A stretch of DNA of 64,000 nt from Cinnamomum chago (Eukaryota; Streptophyta; Magnoliopsida; Laurales; Lauraceae), in the NCBI GenBank assembly GCA_038049695.1, contig CP142451.1, positions 128,918,001 to 128,982,000 of the forward strand, written 5' to 3'. This document shows, piece after piece, positions 50,428-60,900 of this stretch. Numbering within the stretch: position 1 is the stretch's first letter; each line of letters begins with the position of its first letter. The notes under the pieces were generated by a model. The model saw only the letters and a program-made list of their open reading frames with translations. It did not search any database and was not told the DNA's origin. The translations under genes were made by a program, and so were the position numbers.

Positions 50428-53400
50428 CTAGAAATAATATTTCTTTAAGTGGGCAGCGTTCCATGGCCGGGGCAATTCCTTGCCGTCCATCCCTTCTAGT
50501 CTGTATGCCGACCTGCCCGAGATGGAGACTACTTTGTAGGGGCCGAGCCAGTTTGGTGCCAGCTTGCCATCATTGGGGTCTCTATCCGCGGGGAGCGCTT
50601 TTTTCAGGACCAGTTCTCCAACCGAGAACCTCCTCTCTTTGACCTTTTGATTATACCCTCGGGAAAGCTGCTGCTGATAGGCGGCCAGACGTACGGATGC
50701 TGCTTCCCTTCGTTCCTCGGCGAGGTCAAGTTCTCTGGCGAGGTTCATCTCGTTCTGCCCTTGATCGAAGAGATTTGTTCTTAAGGTCGGGAGGCCGACT
50801 TTAAGGGGAATTACTGCCTCCATTCCGTAGGCCAACGAAAAAGGGGTGGCCGAAGTGGATCGTCTCGGGGTGGTTCTGTATGCCCAGAGGACACTTGGCA
50901 ATTCCTCCGTCCATCTGCCTTTAGCTTTATCAAGCCTTTTCTTCAGCCCCTCCAGAACTACTTTGTTTGAGATCTCTGCTTGCCCATTGCTCTGCGGATA
51001 GGCCGGAGTCGCATAGAGGTTTCTGATGCCGAGCTCCTGACAAAAGCTTTTGAAGAATTTTGAATCGAATTGGGTTCCGTTGTCCGAGACCAGAGCTCTG
51101 GGGATCCCAAACCGTGTGACGATGTTTTTCCACACAAAATTCTTTGTGTCAAGCTCGGTGATGGAGGATAAGGCCTCCGCCTCAATCCATTTTGTGAAGT
51201 AATCGGTGCCCACCATTAGCCATCTTTTGTTTCCCGGAGTTCGGTGGAGAGGTCCGACGATGTCCAGCCCCCACTGAGCAAAGGGCCATGGACTGGAGAT
51301 CGGGCTCAGGTCCTGAGCTGGCTGGTGGAGGGAATGGGAAAACTTTTGGCATTTCTCACATTTCCTGGCGTAGATCTGGGCATCCTTCTGCATGTATGGC
51401 CACCAGTAGCCCTGGCTAATAGCTCTGTAGGCCAGCGATCTTCCCCCGATGTGGCTTCCACAGATTCCCTCGTGGATCTCAAATAGAAAATCCTCTACCT
51501 TGCTAGGATGAACGCACTGGAGATATGGTCCGGAGTAGGATTTTCTGTAGAGCTTCTCATCTGGAGATAGCCAAAAGTGAGCTGCCTTCATCCTGACCTT
51601 GTGGGCTTCGTTCTTGTCCTCTGGGAGCTTGTCCTCTCTCAGGAACGTCATGATTGGGTCCATCCAGCTCGGACCGAGGTCAGTGCACATAACTAGTCGA
51701 ACTGGGAGGAGCTCTATGCTCGGCTTCTCCAACGTCCCTACATCAACTGTTCTACTTTTTCCAGCTTCTACAGCCGAGGCCAAGCTTGCCAGGGCGTCTG
51801 CATGGCGATTGAACTCCCTACCAACTTGCCTGACTTCAACCTTTTCAAACTGGGAGAGGAGCTGCCTGGTATGGGCTAGATAGGCCACCATTCTTTCGTC
51901 TCTGGCTTGGTAGTCCCCGCTCAGCTGGCTCGTCACCAACTGGGAGTCGCTGAAGACCACCACCCTCCCTGCCCCCAGTATTCTCGCACTGCCGAGGCCA
52001 GCGATCAGTGCTTCATATTCTGCTTCATTGTTTGATGCTTTGAAGTTGAGGGTTAGTGCTTGCTCTATGACTAACCCTTCTGGGGATTGGAGGACGACGC
52101 CGGCGCCTGCCCTCTTGGATGTAGACGATCCGTCAACGAAGATTTTCCAGGCTGACTCCAGAAATTTTTCCCAGGATTGGTCTTCCTCAGTCTTGGTGTT
52201 ACCTTCATTGCTGCCCTTGGAGTCCCCCAGTTCGGTATCGAGCGAGGTCGGTGCCGAACTAGGAGAGGTGAATTCGACGACGAAGTCCGCCAGGACCTGT
52301 GCCTTGATTGCCGTTCTGGGCTGATACTTGATGTCGAACTGACCCAATTCCACGGCCCACTTGGAGATTCGGCCAGAAAAGTCCGCCTTGCGGAAGAGGG
52401 ACTTGAGCGGGAATTCCGTGATGACTACCACCGTGTGAGTCTGGAAGTAATGGGAGAGCTTGCGGGAGGCGCTGAGCAGTGCTAGTGCTAGCTTTTCAAG
52501 AGGTAGATATCTGGTCTCGGCATCGAGCAGGGTTTTGCTGGTGTAATAGATGGGGTACTGTTGCTTGTCGCTTTCTCGAACCAGCACCGAGCTCACCGCA
52601 TGGTCCGAGACTGCAAGATAGAGATAGAGAAAATCGTCTTGCGACGGAGTGGACAGTAGAGGTGGTGAGGAGAGGTACCTTTTGAGCGTCTCTAGTGCCA
52701 AATCGCATTCTGGAGTCCATTGGAACTTGGAACTCTTCTTCAGTAGCTGAAAGAATGGACGGCACTTGTCTGAGGCGCGGCTGATGAAGCGATTGAGTGC
52801 AGCGGCCATCCCCGTCAGTCTCTGGACCTGCTTGACCGAGGTGGGGCTTTGGATAGCCTGTATGGCTGCGATCTGCTCCGGATTGGCCTCAATCCCTCTC
52901 CGTGTCACCAGGCTCCCCAGGAATTTGCCGGAGCCGACGCCAAATGCACACTTCGAGGCATTGAGTTTGAGCTGGAACTTTCGGAGGATGGCAAATGTTT
53001 GGCGCAGGTCTGGTAGGTGGCCCTGCGACTCCTTGGACTTGACTACCATGTCGTCAATATAGACCTCCATCGTCTTTCCGAGCTGATCTCGGAACATCCT
53101 AGTGACCAGCCTCTGATATGTCGCTCCGGCGTTCTTCAGCCCGAAGGGCATCACCTTGTAACAGTAGATGCCCCGAGGTGTGATAAACGCAGTTTTTTCC
53201 TCATCAGATCTGTGCAGGGGGATCTGATGGTAACCTCGGTAGGCGTCCAAGAAGCTCATTCTGTCATGCCCCGAGGTGGCGTCGATCATCTGGTCGATCT
53301 TTGGGAGCGGGAAGCTATCTTTGGGGTAAGCTTTGTTAAGGTCGGTGAAGTCTACACAGACCCTCCACTTGCCGCTCTTCTTCTTTACAACCACTGTGTT

Positions 53401-56340
53401 GGCTAGCCACTGGGGATAGTGCACCTCGCGGATTGCCCCAGCCTCGAGGAGCTTCTCCACCTCCTCTATAATCGCCTCTGTCTGTGGGATCCCCGTTCTG
53501 CGAGCCTTCTGCACTACGGGCTTGTGTCCGGGGTCCACATTTAGCTTGTGACATATGACCTCGGGGTCAATCCCGGGCATCTCGTAAGGAGTCCACGCGA
53601 AGATATCTTTGTTTAGGAGTAGGAAGTCCAGCAATTCGGCCTTTTCAGCGTCAGGGAGCTGGCTACCCAGCAGGATGTAGCGCTCCGGATCTTCAGGATT
53701 GATCCTGACCTCGGTGAGATCTTCTATGCTTTTCTGCCCTGCTGTCCGCCCGACATCCTCGATCTCAGCTTCGAGCTCGGCCATGTGCACTCGTCTCGGT
53801 TCCTCTTCTCCAGGTGCTACGACCACGAGACATTCTCGGGCCATCTGTTGGTTTCCGCACACAGTCACTATTTCGACCGTTCCTCCAGGCTTCTCCAATG
53901 GAAACTTGAGTTTTTGATGAAGGGTGGATGGCACTGCCTCCATGGCGTGCAGCCAACTTCGTCCCAATATCACATGGTAGGGGGACGGCGCGTCTATCAC
54001 CATAAAGTCTGCTACCTTTGCTGCGCCTCCGATCCGGACTTCAAGTGAGATCCTGCCTTTGGGGTACACCGGCTGGGCACTAAACCCTATCAAGGGGACG
54101 TGGGCCTCCCGCAGGGCGAATTCGGGCAGGCCGAGCTGTTTGAAACAGCTATAGTACACAATCTCGGTGGAGCTCCCTGGGTCCACAAGGACGCGCTTGG
54201 TAGTGTAATTGTTCAGCCGCAGGGTGAGGATGAGGGCGTCATTGTGGGGGAGCTCGACTCCCTTCAGATCCTCATCCGAGAACCAAATCTTGGGCTTTTC
54301 TCTCTTACGCCTCTTCGAGGCGCTCTCCCACTCTGCCGACATCACCTGCTTGCCATGGGCAGCTCTCCTGGCGTCTGACCGAGCCTGGGCGCTTCCCCTG
54401 CCTGGGGCGGGTGCTAGGTGGATGACATTGATGGTACCCGCCGGCTCATCGCTCTCATGGTCATCACTGGGTCGAGTGCGCTGCTGTGCTCGGTGGACCC
54501 TTTCCTCCTGTTTGATATACTCCTGGAGGTGTCCGTCATGGACGAGCTTTTCGAGATGGGACTTCAACGCAAAGCAGTCTTCGGTCATGTGCCCGTGCTG
54601 CTTGTGATAGGAGCAGCGCTTGTTCTGGTCTCGGATGGATGGATCGCCTGTCATCGGCCGAGGCCACTGGAAGTATGGTTCTGCCTTGATTTTGTTCAGG
54701 AGTCTATAAATAGGCTCCTTAAACACAACACTGATAGCCCTGTAAGGATCGTTGGCAGGCTTAGCGGACTGTGACCTCGGCCTCTTGCTGCTGTCCGAGG
54801 CGATCGAGAAAGAGCGGGCGGGCTTCCTTTTATCCGACCTCGGTCGGGGGAATGTTTCTTCCTTGGTGGAGGCCTGGTGTTTCTTCGGGAATCCGAACCG
54901 CTCTGTGCCATGGGCCTCGTCTTCTTCCTGCTCAATGTACTGCTTTACCCTTGCCATCAGTGCTTTCATCGTGGCCACGGGGTTTCGGACTAGATCTCTG
55001 CGGAGTTCATTTCCTGGGAGTAACCCCTCCCTGAAGCACATGATGGCGACTTCGTCATTGGCGTCGGTAATCTGGCTGTATATTGTCCAGAATCTTCTGG
55101 CGAAGGCAGTGATACCCTCACCGTCTTTCATCCGGATCGCCATGAGATTGCTACCTGTCTTCGGGATGACGCGGTGCGCTTGAAACTTTTCAAGGAAAGA
55201 GCTCCGGAGCTGCCGCCAGCTTGAGACCGACCCGGGAGGGAGTGCGCAGAACCACCGGAGAGGGAGGTCTCCCAGACTGGATGAGAAAACCCTGCAGTTT
55301 AAAAGACCGACGTCCCCCCAGACCGACATCCGCTGAGTGAAGTGCCGCAGATGCGCCTCTGGGTCTGAGGCCCCGTCGTAAAGTACGAACCTTGGGACGT
55401 TAAATCTCTCGGGGAGAGAGAAAATTTTAATTTCCTGCGAAAAGGGGGACATGCCCTGATCGTCCTCTTCATGCTCATCAGTCTGGTCTCGGGCGAGACC
55501 GATCTCGGCCAAACGGGCCTGGACCTCCTGCTTGATATAGTGGTCCAACTGTGCCTTGAGGGCCGTCTGGTCATCGAGTCTCGGGGATTCCGGCTCGCGC
55601 CGTGCTCCCCCGAGACCACTAGGCAGATGACTGCTGCTCGAGCCTTCCTCCTCGCGGTGAGACCTCCGTCTGTGGTTGAGGGCATGCCTCAGATCTTGGT
55701 TACCCGGGTGGGTCTGCTTCCGCCGGGGAGGCGGACCACGAGACTTCCTCTCATTCATCTCGAGTCGCTCCTCTAGACGACGAATCACCTCGTCTTTATC
55801 TTGGAGAGCCTGGTCCTGGGCATCGAGCTCTTTAAGCAAGGGGTCGTCATTTCTCGTTTCACGGATATGATGGAGAGATTGGCCGTCGTCGCGAGAGTGA
55901 CGGTGGGACGTCGCCCTGATAGGGGTTTTGCCCCTTCGCCGAAGATCCGACGTGGGGGCGTTCTGCTCCGGACCCCTTTGTGATCGACCATCAGGATGGA
56001 GAGGGACCCCTCGACGATCATCGTGGTGGGGGCGCGCAGTCGTGGGTCGAGACGAAGAGGCCGATTGGACTATGCCCTCCACGTACGCGGCTCCCGACCT
56101 CCCCCCAGACCTCCTCTGGCGTGGGGCCTCTGGTTCCTCCTGCCTGACGGGAGGAGCCGCAATCGGCCCCGGAGGGGGAAGAAGAGCGGAACGAAGGTCG
56201 GGGGGTGGTTCCGGGACAACCGACTGGGCTGGTTGCGACGGCAAGAATGGTGGGAACGCAGGTTCCTCCCGAAGCGGGAAGGACGATGCTTTTTTAGACG
56301 TCGATGGTCCTCCGCCACCGTTTCTGGTTTTTGGAGGCAT
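50428..56340 (-). CDS. Gag-Pol polyprotein, Tat-type Ty3/gypsy, uninterrupted
   Basis: 1970 residues without a break. N-terminal 1-300 is Pro/Arg-rich with a short coiled coil; the retrotransposon gag domain spans about 305-480; a zinc-knuckle-like CSYHKQHGHMTEDC is near 575-590; the aspartic protease is near 715-810 with LVDPGSST; reverse transcriptase spans about 965-1150 with FLDAYRGYHQIPL, VMPFGLKNAGATYQ and YIDDMVVKS. The first RNase H is at about 1225-1360. A second, plant-type RNase H at about 1395-1520 has FVDGSS, NNEAEYEAL, FSDSQL and HADALASL, so its acidic residues look complete. Integrase spans about 1620-1900 with a zinc region (CEKCQKF), DIVGP, SDNGTQF and SNGQAE. Gag and Pol share one frame with no frameshift. 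Start: ATG at 56338-56340, about 30 bp after the primer site; stop TAG at 50428. Confidence 0.95.
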   Translation of the reverse strand: MPPKTRNGGGGPSTSKKASSFPLREEPAFPPFLPSQPAQSVVPEPPPDLRSALLPPPGPIAAPPVRQEEPEAPRQRRSGGRSGAAYVEGIVQSASSSRPTTARPHHDDRRGVPLHPDGRSQRGPEQNAPTSDLRRRGKTPIRATSHRHSRDDGQSLHHIRETRNDDPLLKELDAQDQALQDKDEVIRRLEERLEMNERKSRGPPPRRKQTHPGNQDLRHALNHRRRSHREEEGSSSSHLPSGLGGARREPESPRLDDQTALKAQLDHYIKQEVQARLAEIGLARDQTDEHEEDDQGMSPFSQEIKIFSLPERFNVPRFVLYDGASDPEAHLRHFTQRMSVWGDVGLLNCRVFSSSLGDLPLRWFCALPPGSVSSWRQLRSSFLEKFQAHRVIPKTGSNLMAIRMKDGEGITAFARRFWTIYSQITDANDEVAIMCFREGLLPGNELRRDLVRNPVATMKALMARVKQYIEQEEDEAHGTERFGFPKKHQASTKEETFPRPRSDKRKPARSFSIASDSSKRPRSQSAKPANDPYRAISVVFKEPIYRLLNKIKAEPYFQWPRPMTGDPSIRDQNKRCSYHKQHGHMTEDCFALKSHLEKLVHDGHLQEYIKQEERVHRAQQRTRPSDDHESDEPAGTINVIHLAPAPGRGSAQARSDARRAAHGKQVMSAEWESASKRRKREKPKIWFSDEDLKGVELPHNDALILTLRLNNYTTKRVLVDPGSSTEIVYYSCFKQLGLPEFALREAHVPLIGFSAQPVYPKGRISLEVRIGGAAKVADFMVIDAPSPYHVILGRSWLHAMEAVPSTLHQKLKFPLEKPGGTVEIVTVCGNQQMARECLVVVAPGEEEPRRVHMAELEAEIEDVGRTAGQKSIEDLTEVRINPEDPERYILLGSQLPDAEKAELLDFLLLNKDIFAWTPYEMPGIDPEVICHKLNVDPGHKPVVQKARRTGIPQTEAIIEEVEKLLEAGAIREVHYPQWLANTVVVKKKSGKWRVCVDFTDLNKAYPKDSFPLPKIDQMIDATSGHDRMSFLDAYRGYHQIPLHRSDEEKTAFITPRGIYCYKVMPFGLKNAGATYQRLVTRMFRDQLGKTMEVYIDDMVVKSKESQGHLPDLRQTFAILRKFQLKLNASKCAFGVGSGKFLGSLVTRRGIEANPEQIAAIQAIQSPTSVKQVQRLTGMAAALNRFISRASDKCRPFFQLLKKSSKFQWTPECDLALETLKRYLSSPPLLSTPSQDDFLYLYLAVSDHAVSSVLVRESDKQQYPIYYTSKTLLDAETRYLPLEKLALALLSASRKLSHYFQTHTVVVITEFPLKSLFRKADFSGRISKWAVELGQFDIKYQPRTAIKAQVLADFVVEFTSPSSAPTSLDTELGDSKGSNEGNTKTEEDQSWEKFLESAWKIFVDGSSTSKRAGAGVVLQSPEGLVIEQALTLNFKASNNEAEYEALIAGLGSARILGAGRVVVFSDSQLVTSQLSGDYQARDERMVAYLAHTRQLLSQFEKVEVRQVGREFNRHADALASLASAVEAGKSRTVDVGTLEKPSIELLPVRLVMCTDLGPSWMDPIMTFLREDKLPEDKNEAHKVRMKAAHFWLSPDEKLYRKSYSGPYLQCVHPSKVEDFLFEIHEGICGSHIGGRSLAYRAISQGYWWPYMQKDAQIYARKCEKCQKFSHSLHQPAQDLSPISSPWPFAQWGLDIVGPLHRTPGNKRWLMVGTDYFTKWIEAEALSSITELDTKNFVWKNIVTRFGIPRALVSDNGTQFDSKFFKSFCQELGIRNLYATPAYPQSNGQAEISNKVVLEGLKKRLDKAKGRWTEELPSVLWAYRTTPRRSTSATPFSLAYGMEAVIPLKVGLPTLRTNLFDQGQNEMNLARELDLAEERREAASVRLAAYQQQLSRGYNQKVKERRFSVGELVLKKALPADRDPNDGKLAPNWLGPYKVVSISGRSAYRLEGMDGKELPRPWNAAHLKKYYF

Positions 56341-56371
56341 GGCTTCTGTAGAGGCTTTGGCACAGATCCTA

Positions 56372-56390
56372 TTCCCACAGACGGCGCCAA
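56372..56390 (-). other. Primer binding site of the Tat element
   Basis: In element orientation TTGGCGCCGTCTGTGGGAA begins one base after the 5' LTR. TGG pairs with the tRNA 3' CCA. The core TGGCGCCG is common in Tat and Athila elements; which tRNA is used cannot be settled here. Confidence 0.75.
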
Positions 56391-56391
56391 C

Positions 56392-57069
56392 TGTAAGTGC
56401 CTAAAAATTACGGACTTAGTTAATGGAGGATTAAGCTCCTGATGCAAGGTTTTGAGGGAGGTAAGGGGAATGGATCGAGCCTCCAATGACCTGAAAGGAA
56501 AAGAACAACGGTCAGACCCTGGCTGTGGGTAGCCGAAGGCCCTCCGACGGTTAAGTTAGTGCAGGGACTGAGAGAATGGAGAGAAAGAGTTCTGGGAGGG
56601 AGAGATTATGCGTGTGCGTACCTTTCATGGATTCTCTCATGCAATATATAGGTGGAGAAGTCATCATTGGACTGTCTTCCTGAGGAGACGGGAGTCCCAT
56701 CTGAGCGTACTCTCATCTCCTGAGTGGGGGTAGGTAAAAAGGGGACGTCCCATCGGACCAGCCCTCCTCGCCTATGGATATGATTGTAGATATGGCGTGC
56801 TCCTTGCGTAGGTCCGGAGCCCATTCTGTTGTCAGACCGCCGATCCTGATTTGGCAGTGCATTAATGGCGGCATTTATGATTGAATGAAAGGAGGCCGAG
56901 CTCGGTCGAGGCTGAGACCGAAGTTGGGACTCGTGACGCAATCACTGGGGCCCGCTCCATAATTACCCGAGACGGCGATGCAGCCGAACTTGGCGGCACC
57001 GAGATCACGGGTTACCGAGACTGGGTGGTGGCCCCGTTTAATTCCATGATCACGGAATGACCCCACACA
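56392..57069 (-). repeat. 5' LTR of the Tat element (right copy)
   Basis: 678 bp, followed by the CTAAT duplication at 57070-57074. It should carry the promoter for gag-pol. The open frame in it (also present in the left copy) is not a believable gene. Confidence 0.95.
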
Positions 57070-57074
57070 CTAAT

Positions 57075-57732
57075 ATAATCACTTCTCTGGTGCATTCAAG
57101 ACTCTAATTGCTGCTTTTATCATTTATGGGCAAATTTTTAGGACCAGAACTTAGAATCTTATTGCATTTTGAAAAGGCGTTCCTGCAATTTTAGTTAATT
57201 TACCTTGGCTCCAACTGGTCATTAGTTGAAATGTTGAATTGGTATAACCTATGCCCTATTGTATAGCTCAGCACAACTGATCCTCCATTGATGCATGATT
57301 AGCGAATACAGGTGAATGTGAAGGAAAACACATGTAAGTGCTTGTATGTGAAGGACTCTGGTCCAGCCTAACTTACAGCAGCCCTCGGACTGCTTTGGAT
57401 GCACAAGAACTCGAGCACTCATTCTTCTAGTCCCTCATAAAGTATCCCATTGGCATATAACCATCTGCAGTTCATGACCTCCCTTGATCAAAGTGACCAA
57501 TAGATGCATTTGAAACTCTCAAAAATTGAATCCTATTCCAATAATGGACTCTGCTAAAACGAACGAGTAATACTAAAAATTTTAATGCTTTCTTATTAAA
57601 CCAGTTTGAAAAATTGAAAGCCTCAATAGATGCCAATCCACAGATGTTTCAGTGGTTAGGCATTTCCCTTTCTACAAAATCAGCCAGGATCGATTGATGT
57701 GAAGGACTTGGGCGGTGTGTGTGGGTGGGTGT
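57075..57732. other. Host DNA between the two LTR retrotransposons
   Basis: 658 bp of AT-rich sequence with no gene recognised. It is the pre-existing locus between the two insertion sites. Confidence 0.6.
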
Positions 57733-57737
57733 GTAAA

Positions 57738-57984
57738 AGACAAAAAACACTACAATATGATGGAACCGGTGTAAACTGAAGGAAGAACAATTCGTGTGGA
57801 AGTAATATTCTTGATTGATTTTTTCATCTTACAATCAGTGGCATAAATAGCCCATTTCCAAAACCACTATTCCTATAATTCAGGAACTGATTTGGCTAAC
57901 TTAGGTAACAAGATAATTACAGTTTAGGTAACAAGAGATAATTACAAAACAAGAGATAATTACAAATCAATAGAAATCGTAACA
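57738..57984 (-). repeat. 3' LTR of the copia element (left copy)
   Basis: 247 bp, preceded by the GTAAA duplication and adjoining the polypurine tract on its right. Confidence 0.95.
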
Positions 57985-57995
57985 CTCCCCCTCAA
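57985..57995 (-). other. Polypurine tract of the copia element
   Basis: In element orientation TTGAGGGGGAG abuts the 3' LTR. The polyprotein stop codon TGA (57992-57994) lies inside it, so coding sequence and priming signal overlap. Confidence 0.85.
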
Positions 57996-60900
57996 GTTGG
58001 TGCATAGATATCACTCATACCCAACTTGTCAAGACTCTTATGAAATACCCGACTTGACACTGCCTTGGTGAGAATATCTGCAAGTTGGTCCTCAGACCGA
58101 ACATGTGGAACTTCAATAAGCTTGGCTTCGAGTTTCTCCTTGATAAAGTGCCTATCAATTTCAACGTGTTTAGTCCTATCATGTTGAACTGGATTATGGG
58201 CAATATCACCCGCTGCCTTGTTGTCACAATACAACTGCATAGGACTAACTTGTTGAATATGTAATTCTCGCATCAAATTTCGGATCCATACTAATTCACA
58301 TACTCCGTTAGCCATCCCCCTGTATTCTGCTTCGGCACTAGATCGAGATACAACTTCTTGTTTCTTACTCCGCCAAGTAACTAGATTACCTCCTACAAAT
58401 GTGAAATATCCGGATGTAGAACGTCAGTCATCAGGTGACCCGGCCCAATCTGCATCAGTATAGCCTATGATATCCAGGTTGTCTCCTTTTGTAAACATAA
58501 TACCTTTACCCGGGGACGACTTTATATATCTTAGAATTCGAACAACTGCATTCATATGCTCCTCCTTCGGACAATGCATAAATCGACTAACAACACTCAG
58601 TGCATATGCCAAATCTGGTCTAGTATGTCCAAGATACATTAATCGACCTACAAGCCGCTGATATCGTTCCTTATTTGCAGGTGCTTGATCTGAATACATA
58701 CTTAGCTTCACATTTTCCTCCAAAGGGGTACTAGTTGGACTACAAGCTGACATGCCGGTCTCACTTAACAAGTCTAAGGCGTATTTTCGTTGAGACAAAA
58801 AAATACCCTTCTTTGACCTTGACACTTCAATACCGAGAAAATACTTCAGCAAACCAAGGTCTTTCATTTCAAACTCTTGAGAAAGGTGAGCTTGTAACGC
58901 CTTCCTTTCTTTTGGATCATTTCCCGTCACTATCATGTCATCAACATAAACTATAAGGGCAGTGATCCCTACTTTAGTGTGTTTCAAGAAGAGGGTATGA
59001 TCAGAGTTGCTTTGTTTGTACCCAAATACCTTCATCAAATTAGTGAACCTCCCAAACCAGGCTCTAGGAGATTGTTTTAAGCCATACAAGGATTTTCTCA
59101 ATTTACACACTTGTTTACTGCCTTCAATTTTCACCTTACATCCAGGGGGTAACTCCATATATACTTCTTCCTGAAGATCTCCGTGCGTAAATGCATTCTT
59201 GACATCAAACTGATGTAATGGCCAGTCAAGGTTCACGGCAAGAGATAACAGTACACGTACAGTATTAATTTTGGCCACTGGAGCAAATGTCTCTGTATAG
59301 TCAAGTCCATAAGATTGTGTATACCCCTTTGCAACGAGTCTCACCTTGAATCGTTCAATACTGCCATCTGCCTTATGCTTAATAGTAAAGACCCACCGAC
59401 ATCCAACCGGCTTCTTCCCTTCAGGTAAATCAACAACTTCCCATGTTGAATTTTTTTGAAGAGATTGCATTTCTTCATTCATTGCCGCAACCCACCTGGA
59501 ATCTTTCAAAGCCTCATGCACATTATTAGGAATAGGTACAATAGATATTTGATTCACAAATGATGCATATGCCTTTGATAATCTATGGTAGGATACAAAG
59601 TTACTCATAGGATATTTAGCTATGGACTTAAGAACCGGATCATATTGGGCTTTTGGAACTCCTCTTGTGGCTCGGTCAGGTAAGACTTTAACAGGAGGTT
59701 CTAGACATACCTGAAGATCTGAGGTGGACTCAACTGGAGAAAACAATTGGTTAACTGGTACTTGAGCAGGAGAAACTGGTACTTGTGGTGCAGTGTCTAC
59801 TTGTGGTGCAGTGTCGGTTGGTGTAGCTGGCTGAATAAATTCTGAAAAATTATCAAGCAGTCCTGGCAAAGTCTCGGGCAGATTTTCTGGACTTCCTGGC
59901 GAAGTCTCAGGTAAAGGCAAATTCTCAGGTAAATATGTGGGTATACCTGCTGTTTCTGGTGACAAGAACACATCATCAACAATAGTCTTCAAATCACACT
60001 CGCTCACCCCCTCCTGTGAAGGTGCACGAGAGTAATACATAGCATCCTCATGAAAGGCAACGTCAAGTGTAATATACATTTTTTTTGTTGGCGGATGATA
60101 ACAACGATAGCCTTTTTGGTGCGCAGCATATCCAACAAATACACACCGTAGAGCCCGGGGTTCCAATTTATTACGAAGAGGTTTGTGAAGGTGTACAAAT
60201 GCAACACATCCAAATACGCGAGGGGAAAGATTGGGTACAGTAGGAGAAACAATTGTTGTGTGAAGAACATGATATGGAGTTTGAAAGTGTAGTGAACTGG
60301 AGGGGATCCGGTTAATAAGATAAGTTGCAGAAGTAACAGCCTCACCCCAAAAACTAGTGGGCATATGAGCCGCAAATAAAGAGGCCCGAACCACTTCAAG
60401 AAGATGGCGATTTTTACGCTCGGCAACCCCATTCTGTTGTGGGGAATAGGAACAAGTTGTCTGATGAATAATACCATTTGAAGATAAATATTGAGACAAT
60501 TCCTGATTCACAAATTCGCCTCCATTATCAGTGCGTAGAACCTGAATATGCGATTTATATTGAGAAGCAATCATCTTGTGAAAATTCTGAAACAATGAAC
60601 TAACTTCATTTTTTTATTTCATCAAACAAATCCAAGTCATGTGGGAATAATCATCAATAAAGGACACAAACCAATGAGAACCATTCAAAGATGAAAATTT
60701 GGCAGGCCCCCATACATCAGAGTGCACAATCATGAATGGTAAAGAACTTTTATTCATACTTAGTGGAAAAGAAACACGATGGCTTTTAGCTAGCTCACAA
60801 ATATCACACTTAAAATTGAAATCTGTCACTTGAGAAAATAACTTGGGAAATAACTTTCTGAGATATCCGAATGAAGCATGACCTAACTGTCTGTGCCACA

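Larger units (their letters stand above)
45848..57069 (-). mobile_element. Complete Ty3/gypsy LTR retrotransposon, Tat type
   Basis: An 11,222-bp element bounded by LTRs 45848-46527 and 56392-57069 and by the 5-bp target duplication CTAAT (45843-45847 and 57070-57074). In element orientation (minus) the order is LTR, primer site, gag-pol, 55-bp tandem repeats, antisense accessory gene, polypurine tract, LTR. Two RNase H domains and an antisense gene between integrase and 3' LTR are hallmarks of the Tat group (Grande, Ogre and RIRE2 relatives). The LTRs differ, as read, only by a 2-bp indel (CAGAGACCC versus CAGACCC), so insertion was very recent. All replication domains are open, so the copy may be capable of autonomous movement. 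Confidence 0.95.

Noticed and set aside
50077-50431. Three overlapping plus-strand frames with repeated RTRRGWREGRI-like units.
   Set aside because: They are by-products of the 55-bp tandem repeat, whose length leaves all three frames open.
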